Part shown: piece by piece, positions 12,442 through 23,852 of the stretch
How positions within the stretch are numbered: position 1 is the first letter of the stretch
How the letters are laid out: every line of letters starts with the position of its first letter
NCBI GenBank assembly: GCA_029975435.1
Contig: JARKPC010000020.1
Location: 1 to 64,000, forward strand
Direction of reading: 5' to 3'
Source of the DNA: Propionivibrio sp.
Lineage (GTDB): Bacteria > Pseudomonadota > Gammaproteobacteria > Burkholderiales > Rhodocyclaceae
DNA length: 64,000 bases
Translations under genes and position numbers: made by a program
The notes under the pieces: generated by a model
The model's input: the letters and a program-made list of their open reading frames with translations, nothing else
Databases searched by the model: none
What the model was told of the DNA's origin: nothing

Positions 12442-12545
12442 ACTTCGCATTTTTTTCTTTGCGATGCTTCATGTCCGCGGTGGTAGACTGCCCAATGAAT
12501 CCGGTTTCCTGATATTCCATTTCCATTCTTACGGGGGCGTGCACA

Positions 12546-13517
12546 ATGTTGAGAGGCATCCGCTTGGCTTTGGTTTCATCGTTGGTGGTTCTGTCGGCAA
12601 TGAGCGTTCATGCTGCCGATACGTGGCCGACTCAAACGGTTCGTCTGGTGGTGCCCACGCCGGCGGGGAGTTCCGTCGATATCGTGGCCCGGGTCGTGGC
12701 CGAGAAACTGGGCGGAATGCTCGGCCAGACCGTCATCGTCGACAACAAGGGCGGGGCAGGTGGAACGATCGGTGCAGATGCCGTCGCCAAGGCGCGTGAC
12801 GGGCACACGTTCCTGCTGGCCTACAACGGACCGGTGACCGTTGCGCCGGCGATGTTCCCGAAGTTGCCATATAACCCGCAGCGCGACCTTACGCCGGTCA
12901 TTCTGGCGGTGACCCAGCCCAACGTGCTGGCCGTTCGCGCCGACCTGAAGGTCAATTCCGTCAAGGAACTGATCGCCCTGGCCAAGACGCGGCCAGGCAA
13001 GATCGATTACGCCTCGGTCGGCAACGGCTCGCTTTCGCACCTGGCCATGGAAATGCTCAAGATGAAGAGCGATACGTTCCTTCTGCATATTCCGTTCAAT
13101 GGCGGGCCGGCCGCCTCGCTGGCCTTGGGGCGCGGGGACGTGCAGGTGCTGTTTGCGGCCCTGTCGAACGTGCAGGCGCTGGTGAAGGATGGCCGGGTCA
13201 AACTGCTGGCGGTGTCCAATGCCAAGCGCTCGGCAGCAGTTCCCGAGTTGCCGACGATCGCCGAGCAGGGTTTCCCCGGCTTTGACGCAACGACGTGGAA
13301 TGGCTTCATGGCGCCGGCGAGCACGCCGAAGGAAGTGGTGGTCCGCCTGAACAAGGCGATCGACCAGATTCTGGCAATGCCTGATGTGAAGCAAAAATTG
13401 CTGGTGGCTGGGGCGGAAACCGCTGGCGGCTCGGTGGAGCAATTCGGTGCGCTGCTCAAGAGCGAGACGGCGGCCTGGGCGGCGGTTATCGAACGCACGG
13501 GTATCAAGCCGGATTGA
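12546..13517 (+). CDS. Bug/TctC family tripartite tricarboxylate transporter substrate-binding protein
   Basis: Signal peptide, then WPTQTVRLVVPTPAGSSVDIVARVVAEKLGGMLGQTVIVDNKGGAGGTIGADAVAKA. Confidence 0.93.
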   Translation: MLRGIRLALVSSLVVLSAMSVHAADTWPTQTVRLVVPTPAGSSVDIVARVVAEKLGGMLGQTVIVDNKGGAGGTIGADAVAKARDGHTFLLAYNGPVTVAPAMFPKLPYNPQRDLTPVILAVTQPNVLAVRADLKVNSVKELIALAKTRPGKIDYASVGNGSLSHLAMEMLKMKSDTFLLHIPFNGGPAASLALGRGDVQVLFAALSNVQALVKDGRVKLLAVSNAKRSAAVPELPTIAEQGFPGFDATTWNGFMAPASTPKEVVVRLNKAIDQILAMPDVKQKLLVAGAETAGGSVEQFGALLKSETAAWAAVIERTGIKPD

Positions 13518-13608
13518 TGGGAGAAATCCGGCTTCGCCGGTAGATTCCGGCAATTCCTGCGGCCAAGAGCGGTCGGAGTTGCGACACTGGAACAGTAATC
13601 AGGAAATG

Positions 13609-13641
13609 GCGGCAGGCCCCAGCGGGTCTGCCGCTTTCTTA
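13609..13641 (+). terminator. Terminator after the Bug-type gene
   Basis: GCGGCAGGCCC..GGGTCTGCCGC hairpin followed by TTTCTTATTTT. Confidence 0.7.
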
Positions 13642-13878
13642 TTTTGGAGTTCTGCCACTGTTGTTTTTTCTCCTGGACATGGCTTTGCCGAGCGAGAGCC
13701 AAGCATCTCTGTCTTTTTGCATACTTTCGTGACAAACAACTTTAACTAGAAGTTTTTGACCATTGTTTTTAAATAGTATTTTGTTTGTGTTTTTTCTTGA
13801 AAATGCGCTGTAAGTCCTTGTAGTCATTGAGGAAAGTTGCAGAAATACTTCTTGCTTTGCCCTGTTCTTTGTCTTAAA

Positions 13879-13914
13879 GTGGGGCCTAGTGGTAAAAAGT
13901 GGGGAGACGGGGTG
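13879..13914 (+). promoter_or_regulatory. Candidate MraZ operator
   Basis: GTGGGG-CCTA-GTGGTA-AAAA-GTGGGG-AGAC-GGGGTG: 6-mers at exact 10-bp spacing, 33 bp before the mraZ ATG. Confidence 0.7.
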
Positions 13915-13946
13915 TTTCCCGTCGTTCGGCAAGAGGTGCAAATTTG

Positions 13947-14393
13947 ATGTTTCAGGGAGCGACAGCGCTGAGTCTCGATGTCAAGGGGCGACTTGCCATT
14001 CCGGCTCGTCACCGCGAGGCGTTGCTGGCTGCTTCGGACGGTCGGCTCGTGTTGACGGCGCATCCTCATCGCTGCCTTCTGCTTTATCCTGCGACCGCCT
14101 GGGAACCCATCCGGGACAAAGTGCTGGCGGCATCCAGCCTGAATCTGCAATCGGCGGCGATCAAGCGTCTGCTGGTCGGTAATGCCCGCGACGAATCCCT
14201 GGATTCCGCCGGGCGTCTGCTCGTTTCCCCGGAATTGCGCCAGTTCGCCCAGTTTGACAAACAGGTCTGGCTGGTCGGCCAAGGCTCGCATTTCGAAATC
14301 TGGTCCGACGCCGGCTGGCAGCAGCAGCAGGAAGTCTTCCTTGGCATGGGCGACCAATCCCTTCCGCCCGGTCTCGAGGATTTGGCGCTGTGA
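13947..14393 (+). CDS. mraZ: Transcriptional regulator MraZ
   Basis: [26 protein letters not shown]; first gene of the dcw cluster. Confidence 0.96.
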   Translation: MFQGATALSLDVKGRLAIPARHREALLAASDGRLVLTAHPHRCLLLYPATAWEPIRDKVLAASSLNLQSAAIKRLLVGNARDESLDSAGRLLVSPELRQFAQFDKQVWLVGQGSHFEIWSDAGWQQQQEVFLGMGDQSLPPGLEDLAL

Positions 14394-15343
14394 GCGCAGC
14401 CCTGGCGCATCGAACCGTGTTGTTGCGGGAGGCGGTTGAGGCGCTTGCAGTGAAACCCTCCGGTATCTACGTCGATGGCACGTTCGGACGCGGCGGACAT
14501 GCTCGCGCGATTCTCGAACGCCTGGGTCCGGAAGGACGCTTGCTTGCGCTGGATCGCGACCTGCAGGCCATCGCCTCGGCACGGCAAATCAACGATCGGC
14601 GGTTGATGGTTGAGCATCGCCCGTTCGCAGAGCTGGGGGATGCGGTGCAGCAGGCAGGTTTCGGGTCCGTGGATGGCGTGCTCCTGGATGTCGGAGTGTC
14701 GTCGCCGCAGATCGATGAGGGAGGGCGTGGCTTCAGTTTCCGCTTTGATGCGGCGCTCGATATGCGTATGGATACCTCGCAGGGGGAGACGGCAGCGGCG
14801 TTTCTGGCGCGGGCGGATGTTAGGGAAATCACGGAGGTCATCAGAAATTATGGCGAAGAACGGTTTGCTTTCCAGATTGCAAAGAAGATTGTGGCTGCTC
14901 GGAGCGAGCGGCCTGTTACAACCACAGGCCAGCTCGCCGCGCTTGTACGCGAAGCCGTGCGGACCCGCGAGCCCGGCCAGGATCCGGCGACGCGTACCTT
15001 TCAGGCTTTACGGATTCACGTCAATCAAGAGCTCGATCAGCTCGCGCTAGTCTTGCCGCAGGCCGTTAACGTGCTCAAAGACGAAGGTCGGCTCGTGGTG
15101 ATCAGTTTCCATTCGCTCGAAGACCGCATCGTCAAGCGCTTCATGCGCGAGCAGGCGAACTGCGACAATCTGCCCAAGAACCTGCCGTTGCGCTCCGTCG
15201 ACTTGCCGCAACCGCGCCTGCGTCTGGTGGGGAAGCCCGTCAAGGCCAGCGATGCGGAGGTGGCCGCCAACCCGCGGGCGCGCAGTGCCGTGATGCGCGT
15301 GGCCGAAAGGCTGGGCGGCGGCCCGGAACGGAGGGCCGCCTGA
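14390..15343 (+). CDS. rsmH: 16S rRNA (cytosine1402-N4)-methyltransferase
   Basis: [54 protein letters not shown]. Confidence 0.97.
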   Translation: MSAALAHRTVLLREAVEALAVKPSGIYVDGTFGRGGHARAILERLGPEGRLLALDRDLQAIASARQINDRRLMVEHRPFAELGDAVQQAGFGSVDGVLLDVGVSSPQIDEGGRGFSFRFDAALDMRMDTSQGETAAAFLARADVREITEVIRNYGEERFAFQIAKKIVAARSERPVTTTGQLAALVREAVRTREPGQDPATRTFQALRIHVNQELDQLALVLPQAVNVLKDEGRLVVISFHSLEDRIVKRFMREQANCDNLPKNLPLRSVDLPQPRLRLVGKPVKASDAEVAANPRARSAVMRVAERLGGGPERRAA

Positions 15344-15344
15344 G

Positions 15345-15617
15345 ATGTTGCGCTTCAACATCCTTCTCCTGCTGGCAATTCTCGTGTGTTCACTGAGCGT
15401 GGTGACATCCCAGCACAAGGCGCGCAAGCTCTTCCAGGCCATGGAGGCGGAACAGGAGCGGGCCAGACAACTGGAGGTGGAATTCGGCCAGCTGCAACTC
15501 GAGCTGTCGACCTGGGCAACGTCGCCGCGTATTGAAAAGATCGCACGCGAAAAGCTGAAAATGCGCACGCCGGAACCGGCGAAGATCATCACCGTTTCCA
15601 CGGGGGCCGGGCGATGA
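15345..15617 (+). CDS. ftsL: Cell division protein FtsL
   Basis: Small N-terminal-TM protein between rsmH and ftsI; TSPRIEKIAREKLKMRTPEP. Confidence 0.9.
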   Translation: MLRFNILLLLAILVCSLSVVTSQHKARKLFQAMEAEQERARQLEVEFGQLQLELSTWATSPRIEKIAREKLKMRTPEPAKIITVSTGAGR

Positions 15618-17362
15618 TGAATTTCAGCGGCGCGCGCGGCCACAAATTTGCCGAAAGCCCGGTGCTCAAGCTGCGCCTGCCCGCCTGGCGTTCGCGTCTG
15701 ATGGCGCTGCTGATCCTGGCGTGCTTTGCCGCATTGATCGGCCGTTCGTTCTACCTGCAGGTCTTGAACAACGATTTCCTGCAGGAAAAGGGCGAGTCGC
15801 GTTATCGCCGCGATCTGGAGATCTCCGCTTCGCGTGGGCGCATCTCGGATCGGAACGGGGATGTCCTGGCAGTCTCCACTCCGATGAAATCGGTGTGGGC
15901 CATTCCCGGAGACGCCAAGCTGACTGCCGAGCAGGTGAAGCAACTGGCCGGGTTGCTGGAAATGAGTGTCAAGGAGTTGCAGCGCAAGCTGGCCAGCGAC
16001 AAACCCTTCGTGTTCCTGCAACGGCAAGTTCCCCCGGAGTCGGCCGACAAAGTGGCGGCGTTGAAACTGCCCGGCGTGGGGCAGGACAAGGAATACCGCC
16101 GCTTCTACCCGACCGGGGAAATGACCGCGCACATCGTCGGTTTTACCGGTGTTGACGACAAGGGGCTCGAAGGCGTTGAACTGGCCTTCCAGAGCCAGCT
16201 TCTCGGGCATCCCGGCAGCCGCAGCGTGATCAAGGACCGGCGTGGCCAGATCGTCGAGGATGTGGGGTCGATCAAGCCTCCTCGCGACGGCAAGGATATC
16301 CACCTGTCGCTCGATTCGAAGATCCAGTACCTGGCGTACAGTCATCTGAAGCAAGCCGTCAGCGATTTCAACGCCAAGGCCGGCGGCGTCGTCGTCATTG
16401 ACACCAAGACCGGGGAAATCCTGGCGCTGGCCAATTGGCCAACCTACAACCCGAACAACCGCGAAAGGCTGACGGGTGCGCAATTGCGCAATCGGGCATT
16501 CACCGATACCTACGAACCGGGATCGGTGATGAAGCCGTTTACGGCAGCGTTGGCGCTGGAGAACAGCAAGGTGCGTTTCGACACCGTGATCGATTGTTCG
16601 CCGGGCCGGCTGACCATCGGCACGGCGACCATATCGGACGCCCACCGTCATGGACCGCTGACCGTGGCGCAGGTCATCCAGAAATCGTCGAATGTCGGGA
16701 CGGCGAAGATTGCGGCCATGCTGACGCCGGAGCAGATGTGGAACATGTACGATGCCATCGGGCTTGGCCAGACTCCGGGGCTGGGTTTCCCGGGCGAAGT
16801 TGCCGGGCGTCTGCGTCCTTGGAAATCCTGGCGGCCGATCGAGCAGGCAACCATGTCCTACGGGCACGGACTGTCCCTGTCGCTGATGCAACTGGCGCGT
16901 GCCTACACGGTTTTCGCTCGTGAAGGCGATCTGCTCCCGCTGTCGCTTACCAAGGCCGACGGGGGGCCGGTGAGTACGACGCCGGTGTTCAGTCAGCAGA
17001 CGGCGCGCGAGGTCCGAGCCATGCTGGAAATGGCCGTCCAGGTTGGCGGTACCGCGCCCAAGGCGCAGATTCCCGGATATCGCGTGGGCGGCAAGACCGG
17101 CACGGCCTACAAGATCGAAGGCGGGCAATACGTCCGGAAATACGTGGCGTCGTTTGTCGGCCTGGCGCCGGTATCGGATCCGCGCCTGATTGTCGCGGTG
17201 ATGATCGATGAGCCCACCAGCGGCGCCCACTACGGCGGCGACGTGGCCGGCCCGGTGTTCGCCCGAGTGATGAGCGGGGCGTTGCGCACGCTCGGCATCG
17301 CCCCCGACATGCCCGCGGTTCAGGTGGCGCAGAGCGCGCCTTTGGCGAAGGAAAAGCTGTGA
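15614..17362 (+). CDS. ftsI: Peptidoglycan D,D-transpeptidase FtsI (PBP3)
   Basis: RGRISDRNGDVLAVSTP, YEPGSVMKPFTAALAL, KSSNVGTAKIA, GKTGTAYK. Confidence 0.97.
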   Translation: MMNFSGARGHKFAESPVLKLRLPAWRSRLMALLILACFAALIGRSFYLQVLNNDFLQEKGESRYRRDLEISASRGRISDRNGDVLAVSTPMKSVWAIPGDAKLTAEQVKQLAGLLEMSVKELQRKLASDKPFVFLQRQVPPESADKVAALKLPGVGQDKEYRRFYPTGEMTAHIVGFTGVDDKGLEGVELAFQSQLLGHPGSRSVIKDRRGQIVEDVGSIKPPRDGKDIHLSLDSKIQYLAYSHLKQAVSDFNAKAGGVVVIDTKTGEILALANWPTYNPNNRERLTGAQLRNRAFTDTYEPGSVMKPFTAALALENSKVRFDTVIDCSPGRLTIGTATISDAHRHGPLTVAQVIQKSSNVGTAKIAAMLTPEQMWNMYDAIGLGQTPGLGFPGEVAGRLRPWKSWRPIEQATMSYGHGLSLSLMQLARAYTVFAREGDLLPLSLTKADGGPVSTTPVFSQQTAREVRAMLEMAVQVGGTAPKAQIPGYRVGGKTGTAYKIEGGQYVRKYVASFVGLAPVSDPRLIVAVMIDEPTSGAHYGGDVAGPVFARVMSGALRTLGIAPDMPAVQVAQSAPLAKEKL

Positions 17363-18846
17363 GCGCGGCGATACGCTTTGCCGACCCGGCCGAAACCCTG
17401 CGCGGACTGGCCGCGCAGGGAGTGCGCCTCCGCGGCGTAACCAGCGATAGCCGGCGGGTTCGTCCGGGCGATGTGTTCGTGGCCTTTCCGGGCGAATTTG
17501 CCGATGGGCGCAAGTACATCCCGGATGCCATCAGCCGCGGCGCCAGCGCCGTGCTCTGGCAGAGTGGCGACGGTTTTGCGTGGAACGGCGACTGGAAGGT
17601 TGCGAATCTCTGCGCGCCCGATCTGCGCGCGCTGTGCGGGCCCCTGGCACACGCCGTCTTCGGATATCCGAGCGAGCGTTTGTCGCTGATCGCGGTTACG
17701 GGCACCAACGGCAAAACCAGCATCAGCCAGTGGCTGTCCCGGCTGCATCCTCGCCGCTGCGCGGTGATCGGGACCCTCGGCGCGGGGTACGCCGAGCGCA
17801 TGATGGAAACCGGTTTCACCACCCCGGAAGCGGCGACGCTGGCTCGCTATCTGGCCGATTTTTCGGCGGACGGAGCTCAGGCTTGCGCTCTTGAGGCCAG
17901 TTCGATCGGTATCGAAGAAGGCCGTCTCGACGGAGCACGCGTCGATGTCGCGGTGTTCACCAACCTTACGCGCGACCATCTCGATTATCACGGATCGATG
18001 GATGGTTATGCCGCAGCGAAGGAAAAGCTGTTCAACTGGCCGCGTTTGCGCCTGGCTGTGATCAATCTCGATGACGCCTTCGGTCGTGAACTGATGCAGC
18101 GCACGACGGCGAGCCGCGTGGTCGGCTATACGCAAGGCGATGGTTTTGCCGACCGGCAAGGGGTCGTGCGCGCCGAGTCCGTCGAGGAAGCGGCGCAGGG
18201 ACTGTGTTTCCAGCTCGTTACGCCAAGCGGCCGAGCCAGGGTCGAAACGCGGCTCGTTGGCCGTTTCAATGTGTCCAATCTGCTGGCTGCGGCCTCCGTG
18301 CTGATCGATGCCGGGCTGACGCCAGCCGAAGTGGCGGGGCGCTTTGCCGATCTGCCGGCGCCGCCGGGACGGCTGGATGCCGTAGGCGGAACGAATGAGC
18401 CGCTGGTCGTCATCGACTACGCCCACACTCCCGACGCGCTGGAAAACGCCATCACGGCCCTGCGTGGCGTGGCGGCGGCGCGCGGGGGGCGGCTGATCGC
18501 TGTCTTTGGCTGCGGTGGGGATCGCGATCGCGGCAAGCGGCCATTGATGGGGGGGGTGGCCAGCCGCCTTGCCGATCGCGTGGTGCTGACCAGCGACAAC
18601 CCGCGTAGCGAGAATCCTGCCGAAATCCTTCGGGAAATCAGTGTGGCGGCGCCCGCCGCGGAGGTCATCGAGGATCGTGCCGAGGCCATTCGCCAGACGA
18701 TCCTCCAGGCCAGCGCAAATGACGTGGTGTTACTGGCCGGCAAGGGCCATGAGCCGTATCAGGAAATCGCCGGTGTGCGGCGGCCCTTCTCGGATATCGA
18801 GGAGGCAAGGTCCGCCCTGGCCGCGCGAGTGGAGGAAAAGCAATGA
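17359..18846 (+). CDS. murE: UDP-N-acetylmuramoyl-tripeptide synthetase, meso-DAP type
   Basis: TGTNGKTSISQW, DYAHTPDALENAI, DNPR motif (LTSDNPRSENP) typical of meso-DAP specificity. Confidence 0.96.
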   Translation: MSAAIRFADPAETLRGLAAQGVRLRGVTSDSRRVRPGDVFVAFPGEFADGRKYIPDAISRGASAVLWQSGDGFAWNGDWKVANLCAPDLRALCGPLAHAVFGYPSERLSLIAVTGTNGKTSISQWLSRLHPRRCAVIGTLGAGYAERMMETGFTTPEAATLARYLADFSADGAQACALEASSIGIEEGRLDGARVDVAVFTNLTRDHLDYHGSMDGYAAAKEKLFNWPRLRLAVINLDDAFGRELMQRTTASRVVGYTQGDGFADRQGVVRAESVEEAAQGLCFQLVTPSGRARVETRLVGRFNVSNLLAAASVLIDAGLTPAEVAGRFADLPAPPGRLDAVGGTNEPLVVIDYAHTPDALENAITALRGVAAARGGRLIAVFGCGGDRDRGKRPLMGGVASRLADRVVLTSDNPRSENPAEILREISVAAPAAEVIEDRAEAIRQTILQASANDVVLLAGKGHEPYQEIAGVRRPFSDIEEARSALAARVEEKQ

Positions 18847-20237
18847 GTGTGAAGATGGACGTGCTGAGCGCCGCCCAGGCCATGTCCGGAAATGCAGCGG
18901 GCGAGAATGTGCCGTTCCTCGGTGTGTCAACGGACAGCCGGACGGTGGCTGCCGGCCAGCTGTTCATCGCCCTGCGCGGCGACAAGTTCGACGGGCACGA
19001 TTTCGTCGGAATCGCGCGGGAACGCGGCGCGGCGGCTGCCGTTGTGGATGGCGCCGGTGCTGCAGCACTGCGCGAAACCGGCTTGCCGCTGATCGTGGTG
19101 GCCGATACCCGGCTGGCGCTTGGCGCACTCGCGGCACATTGGCGGGGACGCTTCACGCTGCCCGTGATCGGCGTTACCGGCAGCAACGGCAAGACGACCA
19201 ACAAGGAAATGATCGCCAGCATCATGAAGGCGGCGTTCGGAGACGCGGCCGTCTTGTCAACGCAGGGCAACCTGAACAACGACATCGGCCTGCCGCTCAC
19301 GCTGCTGAATCTCGATGCCGGGCACCGCGCGGCGGTGGTCGAGATGGGTATGAATCACCCGGGCGAAATTGCCTATCTGGCCGGCATCGGTCGTCCGACA
19401 GTGGCCCTGGTGACCAACGCGCAACGCGCACACCTGGAGGGCATGGGAACGCTGGAGACGATTGCCGCCGAGAAAGGCAGCATTTTTTCGGGACTGGATC
19501 GCGACGGCGTGGCCGTTTTCAACGCTGCCGATCCTTGGGCCGAACTCTGGCGCTCGCAGAGTGCGCACTGCCGACGCCTCTGTTTTGCGCTCGACGGTCC
19601 CGCCGAGGTGTCGGGACATTGCCAGACCCGCGGTCTGCAGAATCGAGTGACGATTGTCTTCGACGGCCAGCAGATCGAAGTCGATCTGGCCTTGCCGGGA
19701 GCGCACAACGCCAGAAATGCGCTGGGCGCCGCCGCGACGGCGCTGGCCGCCGGTGTGGAACTGGAAACCGTGTGTGCCGGACTCGCCGCCTTCCGTGGGC
19801 TAAAGGGACGCCTGCAAAGGCTGGCCGGACAGCATGGGGCGATGGTGCTCGACGATACCTACAACGCCAATCCGGACTCGGTGCGTGCCGGAATTGACGT
19901 TCTTGCATCCACCATCGGTCGGAAGATCCTGGTCCTCGGCGACATGGGCGAGATCGGCGAGATGACCGGCCAATTTCACGACGAAGTGGGTGGCTATGCC
20001 AAGAGCCAGGGCATCGACCGGCTGTTCGCGGTCGGCGAATCGAGCGCCCTGGCAGCGAAAAATTTCGGCGCCGGCGGGGAGCATTTTCGCAAGATCGAAG
20101 ATCTGGTCGCCGCGCTGGTCGGCGAATTGACGCCGGACACCATCGTATTGGTCAAGGGCTCACGCTTCATGCGCATGGAACGGGTGGTCGACGCCATCGC
20201 CGCTGCGCAGCCGGGGGAGACGAAATCATGCTGCTGA
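18843..20237 (+). CDS. murF: UDP-MurNAc-tripeptide--D-Ala-D-Ala ligase
   Basis: [37 protein letters not shown]. Confidence 0.96.
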   Translation: MSVKMDVLSAAQAMSGNAAGENVPFLGVSTDSRTVAAGQLFIALRGDKFDGHDFVGIARERGAAAAVVDGAGAAALRETGLPLIVVADTRLALGALAAHWRGRFTLPVIGVTGSNGKTTNKEMIASIMKAAFGDAAVLSTQGNLNNDIGLPLTLLNLDAGHRAAVVEMGMNHPGEIAYLAGIGRPTVALVTNAQRAHLEGMGTLETIAAEKGSIFSGLDRDGVAVFNAADPWAELWRSQSAHCRRLCFALDGPAEVSGHCQTRGLQNRVTIVFDGQQIEVDLALPGAHNARNALGAAATALAAGVELETVCAGLAAFRGLKGRLQRLAGQHGAMVLDDTYNANPDSVRAGIDVLASTIGRKILVLGDMGEIGEMTGQFHDEVGGYAKSQGIDRLFAVGESSALAAKNFGAGGEHFRKIEDLVAALVGELTPDTIVLVKGSRFMRMERVVDAIAAAQPGETKSCC

Positions 20238-21316
20238 TGCTGGCGCAATGGCTGTCGCAGGATATCCGCGGATTCGGCGTGATCAACTACATCACGTTGC
20301 GTACCGTGCTGGCTGCGATGACAGCCCTGGTCATCTCGTTCATCGCCGGACCCGGCGTGATCCGCTGGCTGGCCGCCAAGAAGATCGGGCAGGCAGTACG
20401 CCAGGATGGGCCGCAGACGCATCTGGTGAAATCGGGTACGCCGACCATGGGTGGAGTGCTGATCCTGATTTCTATCGGTGTCACCACCCTGTTGTGGGGC
20501 GATCTGACCAACCGCTACGTCTGGGTGGTGCTGATCGTCACGCTTGGCTACGGCGGCATTGGCTGGTACGACGATTGGAAAAAAGTCGTGTACCGCGATC
20601 CGAAGGGACTGGCCAGCCGCTGGAAATATTTCTGGCAGTCGGTGCTCGGTCTGGTGGTGGCCGTCTATCTGGCCTTCTCGGCGACGGTGCCGGCACAGAT
20701 GCAACTGATCGTGCCTTTCTTCAAGACGGTTTCGTATCCGCTCGGCGCGATCGGCTTCGTTATCCTGACTTACCTGGTGATCGTCGGCACCAGCAACGCG
20801 GTCAACTTGACTGACGGTCTGGACGGGTTGGCCATCATGCCGACGGTGATGATCGCCGCGGCGCTGGCTATCTTCTCCTACGTCGCCGGCAGTTCGGTGT
20901 TTTCGCGATACCTGTTGCTGCCCTACATTCCCGGTGCCGGCGAATTGGCGGTGTTCCTCGGGGCGATGGCCGGCGCCGGCCTCGGCTTCCTGTGGTTCAA
21001 CGCCTATCCGGCGGAAGTGTTCATGGGCGACGTCGGTGCGTTGGCGCTTGGTGCGGCGCTCGGCACGGTAGCGGTCATCGTGCGCCAGGAAATCGTGCTG
21101 GCGATCATGGGCGGCGTGTTTGTCGCCGAGACCCTGTCGGTGGCGGCGCAGGTGCTCTATTTCCGGCATACCGGCGGCAAGCGCATCTTCCGCATGGCGC
21201 CCTTGCATCACCACTACGAACTTGGCGGCTGGAAGGAAACGCAGGTCGTCGTCCGCTTCTGGATCATCACCATCATGCTGGTGCTGGTCGGCCTTTCAAC
21301 CCTGAAGATTCGCTGA
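20228..21316 (+). CDS. mraY: Phospho-MurNAc-pentapeptide transferase
   Basis: [51 protein letters not shown]. Confidence 0.97.
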   Translation: MLLMLAQWLSQDIRGFGVINYITLRTVLAAMTALVISFIAGPGVIRWLAAKKIGQAVRQDGPQTHLVKSGTPTMGGVLILISIGVTTLLWGDLTNRYVWVVLIVTLGYGGIGWYDDWKKVVYRDPKGLASRWKYFWQSVLGLVVAVYLAFSATVPAQMQLIVPFFKTVSYPLGAIGFVILTYLVIVGTSNAVNLTDGLDGLAIMPTVMIAAALAIFSYVAGSSVFSRYLLLPYIPGAGELAVFLGAMAGAGLGFLWFNAYPAEVFMGDVGALALGAALGTVAVIVRQEIVLAIMGGVFVAETLSVAAQVLYFRHTGGKRIFRMAPLHHHYELGGWKETQVVVRFWIITIMLVLVGLSTLKIR

Positions 21317-21324
21317 GCGCAACG

Positions 21325-22692
21325 ATGGAACTCAAGGGCAAACGCACATTGGTGGTCGGACTCGGTGAGAGCGGCCTGGCCATGGCCAAGTGGCTGGCTC
21401 GCCAGTGTGCCGTCGTGCGCGTCGTCGACAGCCGTCAGGCGCCGCCCAACGTCGATGCGTTGCGTACGGCCGTTCCGGGGGCCGAACTCGTCGCCGGCGA
21501 TTTTGCCGAAACGACGTTCGCCGATATCGATCTGATCGCCATCTCGCCCGGGGTTCCGGTACAGACACGGCAGGTGCAGGCTGCGCTGGCGCGTAGCGTG
21601 CCGGTCGTCTCCGAGATCGAGTTGTTCGCCTGGGGCGTCCGCCAATTCACGCCCCGGGCCAAAGTCATTGCCATCACCGGCAGCAACGGCAAGACCACGA
21701 CCACGACGCTGACCGCCTGGTTGCTCAACGCCGTCGGCGTGCCGGCGGTAGCCTGCGGCAATATCTCGCCATCGGCGCTCGATGCGCTGATGACGGCGCT
21801 CGATACGTCCTCGGTGCCTGACGTCTGGGTTCTCGAACTCTCCAGTTTCCAACTCGAGACGACGCACACCTTGAACGCCGATGCGGCGACCGTGCTCAAC
21901 ATCAGCGAAGACCATCTCGACCGCTATTCCGGCATGGACGACTATGTCGCGGCCAAGGAACGGGTCTTTAAGGGCGGCGGCGTGATGCTGCTCAATCGCG
22001 ACGATCCGCGCTGCGGCGCGTGGCCGACGGGTGGCCGCAAGAGCGTGAGCTTCGGGCTGGATGTTGCGCCGACGGCGGTCGACTACGGCTTCGCCGACGG
22101 CGCGATCATGCGCGGCGCCGAAAAACTGGTGGCGCTTTCCAGCCTCAGGCTGGCCGGGCTGCACAACGCGGCCAATGCCATGGCCGCGCTGGCACTGTGC
22201 GAAGCGGTCGGAGTCCGACCGGCTGCCCTGGTCGACGCCTTGCGCGAGTTCAAAGGGTTGTCCCACCGGGTCGAGTTCGTGGCGGAAATCAACGGCGTTT
22301 CCTACTACGACGATTCCAAGGGGACCAACGTCGGCGCCACGCTGGCCGCCGTCCAGGGCATGGGACGCAAGGTTGCGCTGATTCTCGGCGGGGAAGGCAA
22401 GGAACAGGATTTCTCGCCGCTCAAGCCGGCGCTGGCGCAACACGGCCGCGCCGTGGCGCTGATCGGACGCGACGCGCGCCTGATCGGCGAGGCCATCGAC
22501 GGCTGCAACGTTCCTGTGCGCTACTGCGGAGACCTCGAGGACGCGGTCCGCTGGTGCGCCGCCCAGACGGTAGCCGGAGATGCCGTGCTCCTGTCCCCGG
22601 CCTGCGCCAGTTTCGACATGTTCCGCAATTATGCCCATCGTGCCGAGGTCTTCGTCGGCTTGGTGCACACGCTGCAGAAGGAGGCAGGCTGA
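21325..22692 (+). CDS. murD: UDP-MurNAc-L-Ala--D-Glu ligase
   Basis: [48 protein letters not shown]. Confidence 0.96.
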   Translation: MELKGKRTLVVGLGESGLAMAKWLARQCAVVRVVDSRQAPPNVDALRTAVPGAELVAGDFAETTFADIDLIAISPGVPVQTRQVQAALARSVPVVSEIELFAWGVRQFTPRAKVIAITGSNGKTTTTTLTAWLLNAVGVPAVACGNISPSALDALMTALDTSSVPDVWVLELSSFQLETTHTLNADAATVLNISEDHLDRYSGMDDYVAAKERVFKGGGVMLLNRDDPRCGAWPTGGRKSVSFGLDVAPTAVDYGFADGAIMRGAEKLVALSSLRLAGLHNAANAMAALALCEAVGVRPAALVDALREFKGLSHRVEFVAEINGVSYYDDSKGTNVGATLAAVQGMGRKVALILGGEGKEQDFSPLKPALAQHGRAVALIGRDARLIGEAIDGCNVPVRYCGDLEDAVRWCAAQTVAGDAVLLSPACASFDMFRNYAHRAEVFVGLVHTLQKEAG

Positions 22693-23852
22693 TGCTGCCG
22701 GCATTCGATACGTCGCGCCGGATGCCTTCCGAGGTCGATCTCTCCTTGTTGTGGAGCGGCCTGATTCTATTGCTGCTGGGCATGGTGATGGTGTACTCGG
22801 CATCGATCGCCATCGCCGAGGCCGGCAAGCATACCGGCAACCATCCGGCCTATTTCCTCGTTCGCCACGGCGTCTTTTTGACGATCGGGTTGATTGGCGC
22901 CGGACTGGCTTTCCAGGTGCCCCTGACCACCTGGCAGAAACTCTCGCCGTGGTTGTTCGTCGCCGGCTTCGTCCTGCTTGCGCTGGTGCTGATTCCCGGC
23001 ATCGGCCGCGACGTCAACGGCGCGCGTCGCTGGCTGCCCTTGGGCGTGGCCAACCTGCAGCCCTCCGAACTGATGAAGCTGTTTGCCGTGCTCTACGCTG
23101 CCGATTACACAGTGCGCAAGATGCCGCACATGCACGACCTGAAGAAGGCGTTCCTGCCGATGGCGGGGGCGATGGTGGCGGTCGGCGTTCTGCTGCTCAA
23201 GGAGCCCGATTTCGGGGCCTTCGTGGTGATCATCTCGATCGCCATCGGCATCCTTTTCCTGGGGGGCATGCGCGCGCGGCTGTTCGCCATCCTGATCGTC
23301 GTGCTGGTGGCGGCCTTTGCGATTCTCATCGTTGTCTCACCGTATCGCCGCGACCGTATTTTCGGCTTCATGGACCCATGGTCGGATGCATTCGGGCGCG
23401 GCTACCAACTCTCTCATGCGCTGATTGCCTTCGGGCGCGGGGAACTGTTCGGCGTCGGACTGGGGGCCAGCGTCGAAAAACTGTTCTACCTGCCCGAGGC
23501 GCATACCGACTTCCTGCTGGCGGTGATTGCCGAGGAACTCGGGTTCACGGGGGTTGTTTTCGTCGTCGTCCTGTTCGGCCTGCTGGTGCAACGCGCCTTT
23601 GTCATCGGCCGCCAGGCCGTGGCGCTCGACCGTCTGTATTCGGCGCTGGTGGCCCAGGGCGTCGGGATCTGGATCGGAGTGCAGGGGTTTATCAACATGG
23701 GCGTGAACATGGGCCTCCTGCCGACCAAGGGGCTGACCCTGCCGCTGATGAGCTTCGGCGGTTCAGGAATTCTGGCCAACTGTGTGGCGCTGGCGGTGCT
23801 GCTTCGGGTTGACTGGGAGAACAGGCAGTTGATGAGAGGAGCCAAGTTATGA
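22692..23852 (+). CDS. ftsW: Lipid II flippase/polymerase FtsW
   Basis: SEDS family: [49 protein letters not shown]. Confidence 0.96.
   Translation: MLPAFDTSRRMPSEVDLSLLWSGLILLLLGMVMVYSASIAIAEAGKHTGNHPAYFLVRHGVFLTIGLIGAGLAFQVPLTTWQKLSPWLFVAGFVLLALVLIPGIGRDVNGARRWLPLGVANLQPSELMKLFAVLYAADYTVRKMPHMHDLKKAFLPMAGAMVAVGVLLLKEPDFGAFVVIISIAIGILFLGGMRARLFAILIVVLVAAFAILIVVSPYRRDRIFGFMDPWSDAFGRGYQLSHALIAFGRGELFGVGLGASVEKLFYLPEAHTDFLLAVIAEELGFTGVVFVVVLFGLLVQRAFVIGRQAVALDRLYSALVAQGVGIWIGVQGFINMGVNMGLLPTKGLTLPLMSFGGSGILANCVALAVLLRVDWENRQLMRGAKL

Noticed and set aside
11806-12450. ORFs overlapping rnpB (11806-12450 -, 12162-12443 -, 12368-12799 +)
   Set aside because: The region is a clear class A RNase P RNA, so the ORFs are chance
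13639-13941. 100-aa minus-strand ORF in the AT-rich pre-mraZ region
   Set aside because: No recognisable motif, and it overlaps the MraZ operator and a terminator
15047-17230. 727-aa ORF antisense to rsmH/ftsL/ftsI
   Set aside because: Same codon-bias artefact; it spans three well-supported + strand genes
21214-22803. 529-aa ORF antisense to murD and its flanks
   Set aside because: Mirror frame of conserved genes with low-complexity R/H/G/Q-rich translation
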